A stretch of 64,000 nucleotides of DNA from Rallus limicola (taxonomy: Eukaryota > Chordata > Aves > Gruiformes > Rallidae): assembly GCA_022605955.1 (NCBI GenBank), contig JAKCOZ010000003.1, forward strand, positions 51,894,179-51,958,178, in the 5' to 3' direction. The position numbers and the translations under genes are program-made. How positions within the stretch are numbered: position 1 is the first letter of the stretch; every line of letters starts with the position of its first letter. Below, piece by piece: positions 28,501 through 62,645 of this stretch. The notes under the pieces are model-generated. The model saw only the letters and a program-made list of their open reading frames with translations, was not told the origin of the DNA and made no database searches.

Positions 28501-29833
28501 AGACATCTTCGTCAGAGATAATTTTGTCTTGGGAGCTTTCAGGAACATATCGGAGTGTCCTGTAAAGAAAAAAAAAAAAAGTTACACTTTTCCTAAAAAA
28601 AAACAGAATCAAAGAATCATAGAATGCTTTGGGTTAGAAAGGACCTTAAAGCCCATCTAGTTCCACCCCCCTTCCATGGGCAGGGACACCCTCCACTAGC
28701 CCAGGTTGCCCAAAGCCCCATCCAGACTGGCCTTGAACACTGCCAGGGAGGGGGCAGCCACAGCTTCTCTGGGCAGCCTGTGCCAGGGCCTCATCACCCA
28801 CACAGTACACAGTTTCTTCCTAATGTCTAATCTAAACCTACCCTCTTGAGCTTGAAGCCACTGCCTCTTGTCCTGTCACTGCACTCCCTGGTGAACAGTC
28901 CCTCTCCCACCCTCCTCTGAACTCGCTCCAGTCTTTCCTGTGCTGACAGCCCATAGAACCGTCTTTTTACGGCAGCAAACTGCATGAGTTAGTGTTTCAA
29001 ACAGACTCAAACTCTAAATAATATTCTTTCATTTCTGTCCTAGTATCAAACCATCACCTGCTGTACTTAGAGCAAGGCAAGTGAAGGTACCACCTCACTG
29101 AGCTCCTACTGACAAACATACCCAAAATTACTATGTGATTGACACATGATTATCAAAGTTTACAAGAATATATATGAAGCGCGTTACATTTTGAATGAGA
29201 TGGGGGTGACTTAACGCTACCTGGGGAGTTTCATCTGGCCGAACCCAGGGCAGCTACTCATAACAATGCCGTGCTGATTTAAACTCAACCGCTACTTTTA
29301 CCTTTTCTTACAAAAAGACAAAAAAGCCCAACAGTCCTCCCCCCCAAAAAAAACCTAGAAAGAAAACATGACCCCCAGCTGCCCGGTTTTAACGTTAAAT
29401 ACCACTCTGAAGTGCCCAAGTAAGAGCGTTTTACGCCTCCAAAGTGACAGGCCAGGCTGAACCGCTTCCGCCGACCTGCCACCTCCCAGGGAAAAAACCC
29501 AGCCCGCCGCCAGCCCGCCCTGCGGCACCCCGCTCGCTCCCGAGAAACGGGCTCTCGGCAGCCCCTCGCCCCCACAGGGGAGCTCTCGCCCACCGCCAGC
29601 GGCTACTCGAGGTCGGGGAACCCACCAGGAGGCACCGTCTGCCGCCGCCTCACACTGCCGGGGGGCAGAAAGGGCAGGGCAGGGCGGCGCGGCGGGCCTC
29701 CCCCCAGACGGGCTTGCTGCTGCCCGGAACCCACCCCTCCGCCTCACCTGCGTTTGCGGCGGAGGTTGAGGGCCAGCCAGGGCACGAAGCGGTACTTGTA
29801 AGCGTCCCACCGCCGCCGCAGGGCCCCCAGCAT
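22440..29833 (-). CDS. SETD9: SETD9, SET-domain protein (complete, six exons)
   Basis: A predicted lysine methyltransferase of the SET family; its substrate is not well established. Exons on the minus strand are 29833-29748, 28559-28198, 26545-26422, 25460-25345, 24043-23938 and 22527-22440. They sum to 882 nt, encoding 293 residues (human about 299). All introns are GT-AG and all phases fit. The N-terminus MLGALRRRWDAYKYRFVPW matches the family. The SET domain spans about residues 118-290, with GVFVTKGFVPKGTVVSMYPG at 131-150, the SAM-site-like NNCS at 225-228, and GEELFSNYY at 281-289, which contains the expected Tyr. The start is set by the GCCGCCATG context inside a CpG island. An upstream in-frame ATG at 29962 is possible but in weak context. 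Confidence 0.96.
22528..23937 (-). other. SETD9 intron 5
   Basis: Unique AT-rich sequence with a T18 run at about 22572-22589 and a purine-rich minisatellite at 23708-23776. No other feature seen. Confidence 0.7.
23708..23776 (+). repeat. Purine minisatellite, about 15-bp units
   Basis: Imperfect copies of GTGGAAAAAGAAAGA repeated three to four times, all purine with rare T. It lies in SETD9 intron 5, where the transcribed RNA would be pyrimidine-rich. Confidence 0.85.
23938..24043 (-). CDS. SETD9: SETD9 exon 5
   Basis: 106 nt, acceptor CCCCCAG and donor GTTAGC. It encodes KAANVCYQEFDVPEYFPVEL and KQYLPNIVYSHD, which match the human protein nearly residue for residue. Confidence 0.96.
24044..25344 (-). 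other. SETD9 intron 4
   Basis: Unassigned sequence apart from a short CR1 tail at 25181-25260 near exon 4. No exon or RNA gene seen. Confidence 0.65.
25181..25260 (-). mobile_element. Short CR1 3' end (minus orientation)
   Basis: On the + strand it reads TCACAGAATTTTTTTGGTTG, GGAAAAGACTTTCAATATCA and TCAAGTCCAACCATTAACC, the reverse complement of the CR1 3' tail. Only about 80 bp are clear. Confidence 0.9.
25345..25460 (-). CDS. SETD9: SETD9 exon 4
   Basis: 116 nt, acceptor ATTTCAG and donor GTGAGT. It encodes RRDQLGPFQMSDESWLTAA and NPLAVGQYVNNCSH, the cofactor-binding core of the SET fold. A CR1 tail sits about 85 bp past the donor. Confidence 0.96.
25690..25920 (+). mobile_element. CR1 3' fragment (+ orientation)
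   Basis: It contains GGTTCTTCACAGAGAGGGTG, CTCCCCAGGGCAGTGGTCAC and GTGGACTCGATGATCTGTTT, a degraded CR1 tail in SETD9 intron 3. The 3' end runs into an ATAATAATA microsatellite. Confidence 0.85.
26422..26545 (-). CDS. SETD9: SETD9 exon 3
   Basis: 124 nt, acceptor GCAACAG and donor GTAAGC. It encodes TVYRKHEPIFFQSLGNPF and the RCIDGVLIDGNDKG segment, the SET insert region. Confidence 0.95.
26546..28197 (-). other. SETD9 intron 2
   Basis: No recognised transposon or exon. It includes a short CA/GA tract near 26955-26980. Frames of about 100 codons on both strands resemble no known protein. Confidence 0.65.
28198..28559 (-). CDS. SETD9: SETD9 exon 2
   Basis: 362 nt, acceptor TTTACAG and donor GTAATG. 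It encodes TLRYVPESSQ, a helical region of about residues 40-85 and the first SET strand block ending VVSMYPG. The acceptor is preceded by a 13-T run, and a CR1 lies only about 45 bp upstream. Confidence 0.96.
28604..28965 (-). mobile_element. CR1 3' fragment (minus orientation) in SETD9 intron 1
   Basis: On the + strand it starts CAGAATCAAAGAATCATAGA and carries AAAGGACCTTAAAGCCCATC and CCTCTTGTCCTGTCACTGC, the reverse complement of a CR1 tail. It has the same orientation as SETD9 and ends about 45 bp upstream of the exon 2 acceptor. Confidence 0.94.
28966..29420 (-). other. SETD9 intron 1, 5' part
   Basis: Unique sequence that grades into the CpG island. No further element recognised. Confidence 0.6.
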
Positions 29834-30110
29834 GGCGGCGGGAACTGCCCCGCTCCCTCGCAGCCGAGCCCTTAGGCCCGCCCTTCGCACCGCCTTCTCT
29901 CCGCCCTCGCCCGTGCCACCAGCCAAGCCGATCCCCGCCCCGAAGGTAGGCTGCGTTTGCATGCGGAGCTGCCAACCGCGCGCCCGAGACGCCTTCTTGT
30001 CACTGCCGGGGGACGGCAGCCCGGCGGCGCGGGCGGACTGGCGGCAGCGGTAGCTCAGCTGAGGCGAGGGAGCAGCTCGCAGAGATGGTGGGAAGCTTTA
30101 ATGCCAACGT
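29420..30110 (-). promoter_or_regulatory. CpG island / promoter of SETD9
   Basis: A GC-rich, CpG-dense block that contains SETD9 exon 1 and continues about 280 bp upstream of its ATG. GGGCGG-type (CCGCCC on +) boxes are frequent and there is no clear TATA box, as expected of a housekeeping promoter. An ATGCAAAC octamer-like site lies at 29955-29962 on the minus strand. The transcription start cannot be placed. Long open frames on both strands are a by-product of high GC. Confidence 0.85.
29748..29833 (-). CDS. SETD9: SETD9 exon 1 (coding part)
   Basis: 86 nt from ATG (29833-29831) to the donor GTGAGG at 29747. It encodes 28 residues with the family signature YKYRFVPWLALNL and ends two bases into an Arg codon. 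It lies in a CpG island; the Kozak context GCCGCCATGC is strong. Confidence 0.94.
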
Positions 30111-32609
30111 GGGGTTGCCCATCGATTAATTTTGACTCGGATGGAGCTGGGAGCCCCTGCACTGGTTAGCCAGAAGTAGTATGAAGGCTTGGGGCATTTG
30201 CTCCAGGGAAGGGAAAGCTGTGGGCGCCCTAAGACCCTGTTCCGAGTACCTAGAGGCAGCGGGTGAGCCCTCCCCTCACCCCTCGGTATCCGGCAGCACT
30301 CCAAGCACCACCACGTTAGGTAGCAGAAGTTACACTGCCTCTGCCGGCACTGGAGGCTGGCAGTGCCTCACACGAGCCGCTTCGTGAAAGGACTGGGTTA
30401 ACAGTCCAGCACGTGTGACTAGTTTTGGCCATGCCGACGATTTGATGCTGGAAGTGTGCTTTGTACCAGCTTTAGCGACTGCAGCTCGAAAGGGGCAGGC
30501 TGCAGGGCCGTGAAGCAGGCTGCAGCATGCACAGCAAGCATAGCGAGCCAGGCAGAAGAAACACATTACAAACAATAAGGGGAGAAGGAATAAAACTCGC
30601 TGTGCGTTTGGGGTGGGGGCTTACTCGCTTTTGGTACCACTAACCCCTCTCTCCCATCCCCAAATCTAGTAAGCAATCCAGAACTGATCTTCAAAAATTA
30701 GCAAGGCTTTTCTCCTCCCACCCTCCCCATCATTTTTTAACCAATCGTTAGGAGCAATGCTGCCTCCTTGCAGCCACCGTTCCTTCTCTACATGGATAAC
30801 TTCTTTCATAGAACTTAATCTTTGGATAGACTTTACCTTATCTGCAATTTTAGTTACTCTGCCAATGAAGTCAAAAGTTACTGGGGAGAATGAGACAGAA
30901 CATACTTTACTTTAAGAAACTAGTTCTAAAATAATCATATGGAGGTGGTGCTTGGGAATTGCTTTGGGTGTGAGTAGAGAAGCCAAACCTCAGGCACTGT
31001 CAAGACTTACACACACCTGTGGACCTGAACTCTGGCCACGAGTCTCTGATTTTGCAAGGCAGGCACATCAAAGCAATGAGAAAAAAAAAAAAGCAGAATT
31101 AACTTCTCATCTCAAAGCCTCGCAAGTGTCATAAAATGCCTTTTGATTTGCACCCTAATCACTCTGAATCTGCTGTTGGCCTCGCACATCTTTTCAGAGA
31201 ACAGGAGCTGAGTGGCGATACGATGCGCAGAGCAGTCATTGAGGGAGATAGAGGGAAGTGGCACGGCTCTCCTGCCATCTCCTGGGCGTTTCTGGTAACG
31301 CCGGGTAAATTCTGGGTCTCGACAGCTGGGTGCTGTTGGCAATAAAGCAACACACAGCGTTCATACTATGGCTTATAAACGCCAGAACATGACATCCACG
31401 ATTCACCTCGGCAGGGAAGACTACACAGTGAGAAAACAGTTAGCAAAAAAGGTGTGTGAGCCTCATCATACTCCAACATGTTCTGGAGGCTATCACCACA
31501 GACTGATTGAAATGTAAAGAGAAGACACAGGCAAACCTCAACTTAGGACCGTCACACACAATAAGGAATAGAGCCTTATTCCCACCAGAGGAAAAAGAAA
31601 CCATGGAAGAGCTTTGCAAATGATGACACTTGGTTCCGTTAGCAGGTGCCTTTCACATATACTGCCAGCTGCTGGGGACAGGTGAACTCCATCACCCCTT
31701 CCTAACAGGAGACTGCAACTATAACTACTACACAGTACAATAAGATTCAGGAGTTCTATAGTTTATTAAAGGAAGATATATTACACTCAATTTATCATTT
31801 AATCTTGGTCATGTATTTTCCTTCTTGACTCTCAGCTAATACATTTTCTGAGTTTAAAAATAATATTTTAGACCCTATTTGAAGATTTATGCTGCCAGAT
31901 TTTGATGGTGAATTGCTGTGTTTGTGTCTATTTGCAGAAGTCGTGTAAGTACTGGACACTCTAAAGAATGATCCCTCAAAAACAGCATTTAGTAGTAAAA
32001 AAAGCAGCTACAGAGTACTTATTTTCAACTATCAGAAGTTGCTTAATTTTAAAAATATAAAAAAAAAAAAATCAGGAGAAAGACAAGCTCTAGCTTTCCA
32101 ACACATATTCAGATTGCTTGTATATGGAAATCACTATGTTTTCTACTTCAATCACAAGCAATAGAATAATTTCACTGAGAACTGAAAATAGCCAACTAAC
32201 TTCAATGTTACACCTCAATCTGATCTAACCAAGTCAGCTCACCTGGTGATTAATAGTTACATTTACAGTACTGCAAAATTTAGACATTTACTGTTTAATC
32301 CATAAGCATAAGCAAATGGGGTTCATTGTACAGCACTGTTGTGAGATAATTTCCTACCTTTTCTATCAATTAAAAAAATAAAATCAGTGCTGCTGCCCTT
32401 TATGTAAGTGCTCTTTATTGATACACCTAAGATACACATGTGTATCAGCCAAGACTCACTCACATGTGCAATTTAATAGAAGAAACTAAATCTTGATAGA
32501 GTAACACTCCAAGTGTGGCATGTGGAATTGTGCTCCAAGAGTGAGGTGTACCAGAAATACTTTATTCACACTGATGTACTGAATGTGTGTACGTTACAAT
32601 AAACAAAGG
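30111..32609. other. Intergenic, SETD9 promoter side to MAP3K1 3' end
   Basis: No gene, RNA or recognisable transposon. GC content drops from the CpG island toward AT-rich sequence near the MAP3K1 transcript end. Confidence 0.65.
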
Positions 32610-35139
32610 GCAGAATTTGTTCAAAAACCTTTATTTACTATAAAGACAAAAAACACCAAAATAGGTACAAATTATACTATATAAAATTGGTTCAATGGGG
32701 TAAAAACTTTTAATTAAAATATCTTGATATATTTAAAATAACAAAGGATACAATGAAGCCAAATTTCTTAACCCAGAGATTTCTGTAAGATTTGCTTGCA
32801 CAGTAAGGTGCTAATAGAAGTTAGCCCTTAAGCCCTGGAAGTCTTAGGAATCAGTCACATAGCAAATATAATTTCATTGTGAAAGTGAACTTTGGTAGAA
32901 GAAACTCTATAGGACACCTGAGGTAGTAGAAACTGGAATAAACAGCAGTAGACGTTATTTACAACTTAAGTACCAAATAACATTAAGAACACAAAAAAAT
33001 AATTACACAATACAATTTTCAGTCCAGCTTTGATCCAAAGAAAATAAGAATATTACATCACATCTGCATTTTTAAAAACACCACAATTACCAGCAAGCTG
33101 AGGGAAATGCAAACAAACTCAAACAAATGCATTTGGACACCTAGAGGCAGTTTGAGTTTGAAATGTGGTAGGCATGGTGATCTACAAAGTAATACTGATT
33201 AGCTGAGGTTCATCAGTCTATACAGTTTACATTTCTGCCAGAAACAGTATTAATCTGACAACTGATCTTCCAGTACATAAATTGGCAAGAGTGCATCCTT
33301 TAAAGCTTGCACATAAGAAAGACTTGGAAACAATCTTATTAGAATGAGAAATTCTAAAGTGGTCAAAAATAAGTCAAGTACAAAACAGTTAGAGCTACCA
33401 AACTTCACATTTCAGATTATCATTTTAACTCTTCAAAGTCTGCCAATCTTCCAAAACAACGGAATGTAAAATTTCCAAAAGAAACACATTTACAACTAAT
33501 GACACTGCTTTTTTTTTTTTTTTTTAGTATAAGCACTGTCATTCTTGTAAATTTATCTTTAAGATGTTTTACTTCCAATTTGTGGTTGTACGTCTTTAAT
33601 GTACTATAGCTTATTTAGTTTGTCCTGAGTCTTTGAAAATAACCAATTCTATTTCGGTCCAACGATCCAACTGGCTTCTGAAGAGTTAAAACATGAACAG
33701 TATTTTTTCCAAATGGATTAAACACAATCAATATTTGATTTAAAAAAGATCCCCTTTTAAAAAAAGCAAAAGAAAAGCTGCCATTTTCCTTCAGAATTAC
33801 ATGCATCAGTATCTAAAAAAAACCTGCCTTAAACTTTAAAAACCTGTTTTTAAAAAATTAACACACCTGCTAAAAACACAAGTTTTGCACTACAGGTGAA
33901 GCTTTACTTCTTCACATTTTACTCTATCTTGATTTTCAAGTCCAAGCTTGTTTCTTGTTAAAATAAATACCTTTCTTATGGTAATATTCTTAACATTTTT
34001 CAAATTAAATTATCACTAATGGCTACAGTAAATAGATGATGTATGGCAGAAGGAAAACAGCAGGTAAAACTTGTTATCAGTAGAGAATCTCACCTCAGTT
34101 TCGTTGTTACACAAAGGATGAGATTTACTCATAGCCAGCACTTGCTCCCACTGAAGTGCAGGGCAAAGTCTCCCATAACCTTTAATGGGAGCTGGGTTTG
34201 GGTCCTTTGACACCAGAGTTCTCTACATGATTTACCATGAAAAGAAGGCTCAACAACTTTTAGTGCGATTCAGAGGAAGTTGTTGTATGCAGAAAAATCA
34301 TGGTTTTTTCCTGTTTAGTTTAAATAACCTAAACTATCAGCCTTCAACACTGCCTTGTTGAAGGTGGCATTCTATTTTATTCCAGATTTCCAGGAAATCT
34401 GTTTTTAAAACTCTTGTGTCAGCAAGATGTTCCATGACACAGTTTGCATATTTTTCTAAAGACTATTTTAAAAGATCCCCTTTTCCTCAAAGTTAAAGAT
34501 ACAATAAAAACAAACTTTAATTTCAAAAGAAATTACATAGCTAGCAGTAAACGCACAGTGAACCACAACTGCCTGCTCTTATTTTAAGGAAGGCAAAATG
34601 TTGCTTTTTTTTTTTTTAAAGTATCCATCAACATTTGGATTCGTTACTCAGAGAATTCTGTGTAATTAAAAGGGACAGATACAGAACTGCCTTTTCAACA
34701 GTGCTGAAAGCTAATTGCAGAACTCTCTGCTTACATCTACGTGACGTGACACTGAACAGTGATTGTTACGTTCAAATAGACCCCGAGCCCTTCAGCTGCT
34801 AAGACTGCTGAAAAGGTGCTCTGAAGATAAACCACTTATCTGCTAAATAATCATGCAGATATAAGGAAAGATGCTTTTGTGTTCACGTAGAGCCAGATGT
34901 TTGAAAAGGCACAGTTTATAACTCTCTGCACAAGTTGTGAAATGCTGCAAACTGAGCTTAGGTAAAGATCTCGATTTGTCAATCACATACTTAGGTAGGG
35001 TCCTCTGCTGGCCTTGAGTCCTTGATGTATCATCTGTCATTAAGGCCAGGAGAATAATACAATTTTCTGTGCTTAACTGGACTGCACAAGGGTTAATTGT
35101 GTATTGAGCAGGAGCTTCTTCAGTATATCAGCCTTACAG
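32610..35139 (-). other. MAP3K1: MAP3K1 3' UTR (about 2.5 kb)
   Basis: AT-rich, with no coding frame of interest and several ATTTA motifs on the minus strand. A T-run at 33509-33525 would be poly-A in the RNA. The length, from the stop at 35140 to the hexamer at 32630, is in the range I recall for MAP3K1 in other vertebrates. Confidence 0.7.
32630..32635 (-). terminator. MAP3K1 polyadenylation hexamer (AATAAA on minus)
   Basis: TTTATT on the + strand, part of an AGTAAATAAAGG context on the minus strand, about 2.5 kb after the stop. Further hexamers at 32561 and 32414 could serve instead. Confidence 0.55.
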
Positions 35140-57414
<22,275 letters not shown>

Positions 57415-59725
57415 CTACATCAAAGAAAAAAAAAAGTCATAAATACAATTATATTTAGTTAAATTACAATCCCATAGCATTCTTAAAATTCGTGCCTTCC
57501 TATTGTCCCCCTCCTTATAACACAGCTACTAAAACTACTTCCAACTGACTGCAGGAAGCCTTTTAAGAGCTATGGCTGATTTGCTAGTCTGCCACCTACC
57601 ACATACCTGTTTTGAGGGGTATTTCTTTAAAGTGTGTGTACTGCTTGTAACACTGGACACCCAGTAAAAACCAATATGATGATGCTATGTGTCATGACAT
57701 TCACCAAAAGTTTCACAAGTGTTGTGATGGCTCATAAATTCCCTGGCAATTCAAAGCCTGCAGTCTCTATTTTAAAACAGTTTAGAAAATAAATAAAATT
57801 AGTGGTGAAAATTTGCCATCTTCATAGGATGCATAAGCATGAAACTACCTATGTACTTCTTCCTATGCACGAATTCTTCCTCAAAAGAGAGGACTCGTAA
57901 ACTAGTAGTATGTACATTTACACTAGACACAGAAATGAGGAGAGGAAAGTAAAGCAAATGGCCTTGAGAGTTGCTTTCTGAGTTACTGATAGCTCAAAAG
58001 CACTTCAGAACAGCTATAACTATAGCAAAAGTCACAGCAAGCTTCTGTCTGTAAAATGAAAGTGTAATCTATCCCAGCTTGTACTTTTTTGACCTACAGC
58101 AAAGTAGGTGCTTGTGACTGCTGGCAACAACAAAAAGCAAAACATACTGTCAGACACTGCAAACCAAATAGGAACAGTCTGGAAGATTTCCTGATTCTGT
58201 TGAGCTGGATGCTAAATCACCGAGAAAATAAAATTCTTCTTCAGCAGCAGCGTATGGTGCCTGCCCACTGTCTTCAAGGTCAGTCTTTGAAAACAGATAC
58301 GTTTGATTAAGCCAGCTCTCAGGATTAATTTTTATGTTGAGAATAGTCACAAATTAAAGTGGAAAATAAGTATATAATACTATATAACAATTATGAGTGC
58401 TGCTTTCACACACACAGTCCTCAGCTTTTAAAACATTTAGTCCTTCAGTTAAAACTACATTTTCATATTGAATGATGGCATACAACACATTGCAGTGAAT
58501 GTTACAGGGAATGAGACGACGTTATAACCACAATTACTATCTTCATCTAAAAAATGTTACTAAGCTTCATTTATCACAAATCTCTACTTCAAAAAACGAG
58601 ATTTTTCTGGATCCAAGCTCTCCTGATTCTTTTTTTTTTTTTGTTGAGACAAAGGAAACAAAGTATTCTGAGGCAGGAAATAACTCTTCCTGTTGGGTGC
58701 TGAATGTAATAAGCAGATGGATACTGTAAACAATGCTTTTTCTTTCAAGCAACGTCTAAACCTACTGTTAATAACCAATTTTAGACATTCAGGCAGTGTC
58801 TGCTGATTAAAGACTTAATGTTTATAAATAGAAACACAGTCTCCCTAAGAATTCATGTTTTTTTCTGATGTTAAGCCTTAATGCTTAACTCTAAAACTTA
58901 TGCAAGTGACATGAAAATTTACTTGCCCCAGTACTGAATTCCACATTGTTTTCTAGAAAAAGACAGAAAAATACCTAATGTTAATTAATTAGACAAAAAT
59001 ACTTCAGCAGCAGTTAGAGTCTAAATGGAGCATGTGCTTAGAAGGTTTAAATAGAGGTGGAAATAGTGTGTAAGTAAACTTTACCTTTCCCCCTCAGTTC
59101 AAAAAAAAAGTTTATAGACAGAAATCCTTGAACACAGATTATGTTCTGCACAGGAGCAGTAAGTAGTACCTCTACGTAATAGTGGTAGAGTTAAAAATAT
59201 AGTTACTCTGTTTTTATATTAGTTATTCCATGGCATAAACCAGCTGCCTGAATACTTTGTATACAAGACAGAAAACACTATCCCAGCAGTGAGAGAATGA
59301 CACAGTATTTCATTTGTTCATATAACCATGATTAACTTCCCAACTGATATAAAAAAAGTCTTTTAGAGGCCCTTGGACTTGAATTCATGAACAATGTAAT
59401 ACAACAGTGAAGGCTTCACAATCTGTGCTTGTTCTCTAAAAAGCAGAAGCAACTATCTTCCTCTCATGTGACAGCTAAACCAATCTACTCTGGTCTGCAC
59501 AAAGAACTCTTGTGCTTTTCTTCCGAGCAGGTGGGAAAGACCAACCAAGTCTGAAAGCTTTTGGTTAGTAACCCATGGGGTTTTTTAATCCTCCAGAATT
59601 CAAGAATTATGTGGATTTTTTATAGAACACAGTCTCTTAAGTGCTCAAGAAAACTTTGTATTTTAACTCAAACTTGGCTAAAATATTGATTACATATTCT
59701 TATGCTGTTGGGTCTGTGGGATTTC

Positions 59726-59843
59726 CCACCACCCACCCCCCCCCCCCCCCCCGTGGCTGCACAGAGTGCAGAAAGCTCCTGCATACTGCAGGACACCCTC
59801 ATTTTGTGGCCCTGAACCTGGGAGGGAGGGGGGGCTAGGGGTG
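59726..59843. repeat. Poly-C run (C17) followed by a G-rich block
   Basis: A C-rich stretch at 59726-59752 with 17 consecutive C (59736-59752) is followed after about 65 bp by a G-rich stretch (GGGAGGGAGGGGGGGCTAGG, 59820-59839). The two are roughly complementary and could pair as a stem-loop. The C run is a G run on the MAP3K1 coding strand. Confidence 0.85.
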
Positions 59844-62487
59844 GTATTATTGTTTTAACCTAAATCAAGCCCTGTCATATTTCAAGCAAGCTGGAGTTAC
59901 CCTACATGACAATGGCTAGACTGCCAGTCTCTCATCAGTGTAGCACAAAACAACATCCTAAACCCAGAGGCACACACCACCAAGGACTTCATCCTGCAGG
60001 GTACATAGCATTCTGACATGCATATAGCAAAACTTATTCACAAGTCAATGTAACAATTTGCTTATGTGATTATTTTATTTGACCAGCAGCAACAAAGCTA
60101 AGGAGCAGCCCAAAATACAAACCTCAGAACACGCCAGCTTGGACCAGGGAGTCCAATATTTCTCAACAACCCACCCCGTTTTCATTAGGGAGCAGCAAGT
60201 TTGCTCTTAAATGTTTCAGATTTTCAGCAACCAAGCAAAAAGATACAAGGCACTTTTTTTTTTTTCCCAGATAAATTTTAACTTGTAAAAGAACTAAGAA
60301 CATGGGCACCCAGCTACCTGCAAATCAACCATTAACACGTCCTGAGAATGCTGGGCTGGAGGCATGCTAGGAACAGTGCTCAGCCTGTGTAAGCAAGAGC
60401 AAAGAGCCATTCCTGAATTGAGATGGCCAGCTACTAGTGTTTTAGATAGCTTCTTGCCAATAACAGTTACAGTAGTGCTGACAGTTTCTCTTTTGCCACG
60501 AAGTACTTTTAATGATACCAATATCAGTAAAAAAAAAAAAAAGATCATGATAGGTAAGGCATGGTCTGCCCACCTGCCAGTCTCCCTTTCCTTCTGACTG
60601 GCTACTGCTGGCATCTATCACCTAATCGCTTGTATCCATCCTCACAAAGCAAAATATCAGGTATGCCACATTCTGTTACAGTGAAAAACTTTGCAACCAT
60701 CTTTCTCAACCTGGTTCTAAAGGGCACCAGCTGCCCCTTAAAGACAACAGTGAACACATTATTTCAGAGACTAATGAATCTGGCTTCCAAAAATAGTTAC
60801 AAGGATTTCAGCCAAGTGTTATATAAGCGTGAAATTAAGTTACACTCTTCTGTTAGGGTACCCAACACACACAGAGAAAACTTTTAACCACATTTCTTTT
60901 TTTCTAGCTGCCTCAACTTCCCGAATAGCTCTTAATCATCGTCCCTCCAGAACCATGCAGGCTCTTTTCATTTGGAAAAGACACCATCAGCTGCAGCTCA
61001 CAAGGAATATAAACTGAGTGGTACTCTACATCAACTGTTTACCTTTCACTCCCACTAAAAACCTGCCACTTTACATAATTCAAATGAATCACTACCAAGC
61101 ATTCTGCATTAGAAACACCTTATTTGCCTCAAATAAGCTTGTACCTTCTACATATATATTTGACATATACTATATAACACACATATAAATGTATTTGTAG
61201 TTTATAAGATACAGAAAAAGCACAAATGGTGCCCAGATGTAATTAAACATAGAAACCTAACAGCATGTTCCTGTGGGATCTCTGACACCTTAGGGTCCCA
61301 AACTGCAGTGCCCCTGTAGAAAGTAGTTAATCAAAGTAGTTTTAAAAGCTAAAACATTCTGTATTTCTTCCAGCATTTTTTTCTATAAAAGGGATATGAA
61401 TCTGTGTAGGATGTGAAACCTGTAAGAAAAACTTTGTTACTTGGCTTTGAATTTAGAATTACTGACCTATACCTACAGTTTGTTAATAATCATTATTTAG
61501 TCCCAGTTTGATACACCCCTTGTCTTCTCCCTCGTAAAGTAATTTTATCAAGTATCTCTCAAAGACTGCTATGTCAGAAGGTGTATTTGTCAAGGAGAGT
61601 ACTTCACTGCTAACAGGACAATATTCACAAGCAAAGCACTAACTTCACAGACTAAGCCATTACCTTCAGCGGAATCTCACAGGCCTTGACCAAGAAGGAT
61701 TATTCCCTCTATGATGAAGGTTCAGATCTCCAAAGATAGAATTTTCTAGCTCCTATGAAGTCAAATCCACCTACTTGAAATATGTAAAACGCTGGTTTGC
61801 TCCCTTGCTCTGAAGTCACCTAGCTATACTTTGAGATTTTGGCACTATTCTGCAACCACTGAAAAGCAGTCCTCCTACAAAACAAGCCAAGAAACATCAG
61901 CCTGTTTGCCACAGATTTTTGCTACAAAGCTATAATGTATTTCTCATCTGCTTGTTTCCTAAAGAGGCTATCAGATACCTGAAACAGTGATAAAAGGTCC
62001 CAGGTCTTTCTAATGCCTCCTGCTGTTACTTAGTCTCCCAGTACCAACTCAGATGCATTTAGGTAGGCACATACTGAGGGATTTCCAAGATGTAACAATA
62101 GCAGTTGCATTGCATGAGCTCTCAGGTTCTTCACTTCCATACTAAAAGGTTTGCAGAGGGAATCTAGTATTTTATCTCTAAAAAAATAAAAGCTTATGCC
62201 GTTACTGAGCAGAACTTCTTGAAATTACAGGAAGTAGATAATTGATATGGATACGTAAGAACTAAAGCTACTAATTACTGCACAGTTTAATTGTCTTCAT
62301 CATTTTATGTGTTTGGACTAATATATCTGAAGTGTGATAATACAGCTTACACAAAGATTTCTAAGCTTATTACTGTATAACAAACTTCAGTATCCCAACA
62401 GAGAGCTGAATCCAGTAGCTCAGTTTATATTACAGCAACTGGAGAATATGCTAGTTCTGTCACCATCACATCCCAATATACACAATC

Positions 62488-62645
62488 TTTTAAATACCTC
62501 CAGGAAAGGTGTCTCTACCACTTCCTTGGGCAGCCCGGTCCAGTGCTTGATACCTCTTTCAGTGACCCAACATTCCTAACATCCAATCTAAACCTCCCTT
62601 GGCAAAACTTCAGGCCACCTCCTCTTGCCTCAAACTTGTCCTTGA
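62488..62645 (-). mobile_element. CR1 fragment (minus orientation) in MAP3K1 intron 1
   Basis: On the + strand it contains TCTACCACTTCCTTGGGCAG, CCCGGTCCAGTGCTTGATAC, ACATCCAATCTAAACCTCCC and CCACCTCCTCTTGCC, the reverse complement of the CR1 3' UTR. The extreme 3' tail is missing. Confidence 0.88.

Noticed and set aside
29355..29975. 206-codon frame on the minus strand, and a 143-codon frame at 29444-29875 (+)
   Set aside because: Both lie in the CpG island, where stop codons are rare. SETD9 exon 1 occupies a different minus frame, and neither peptide resembles a known protein.
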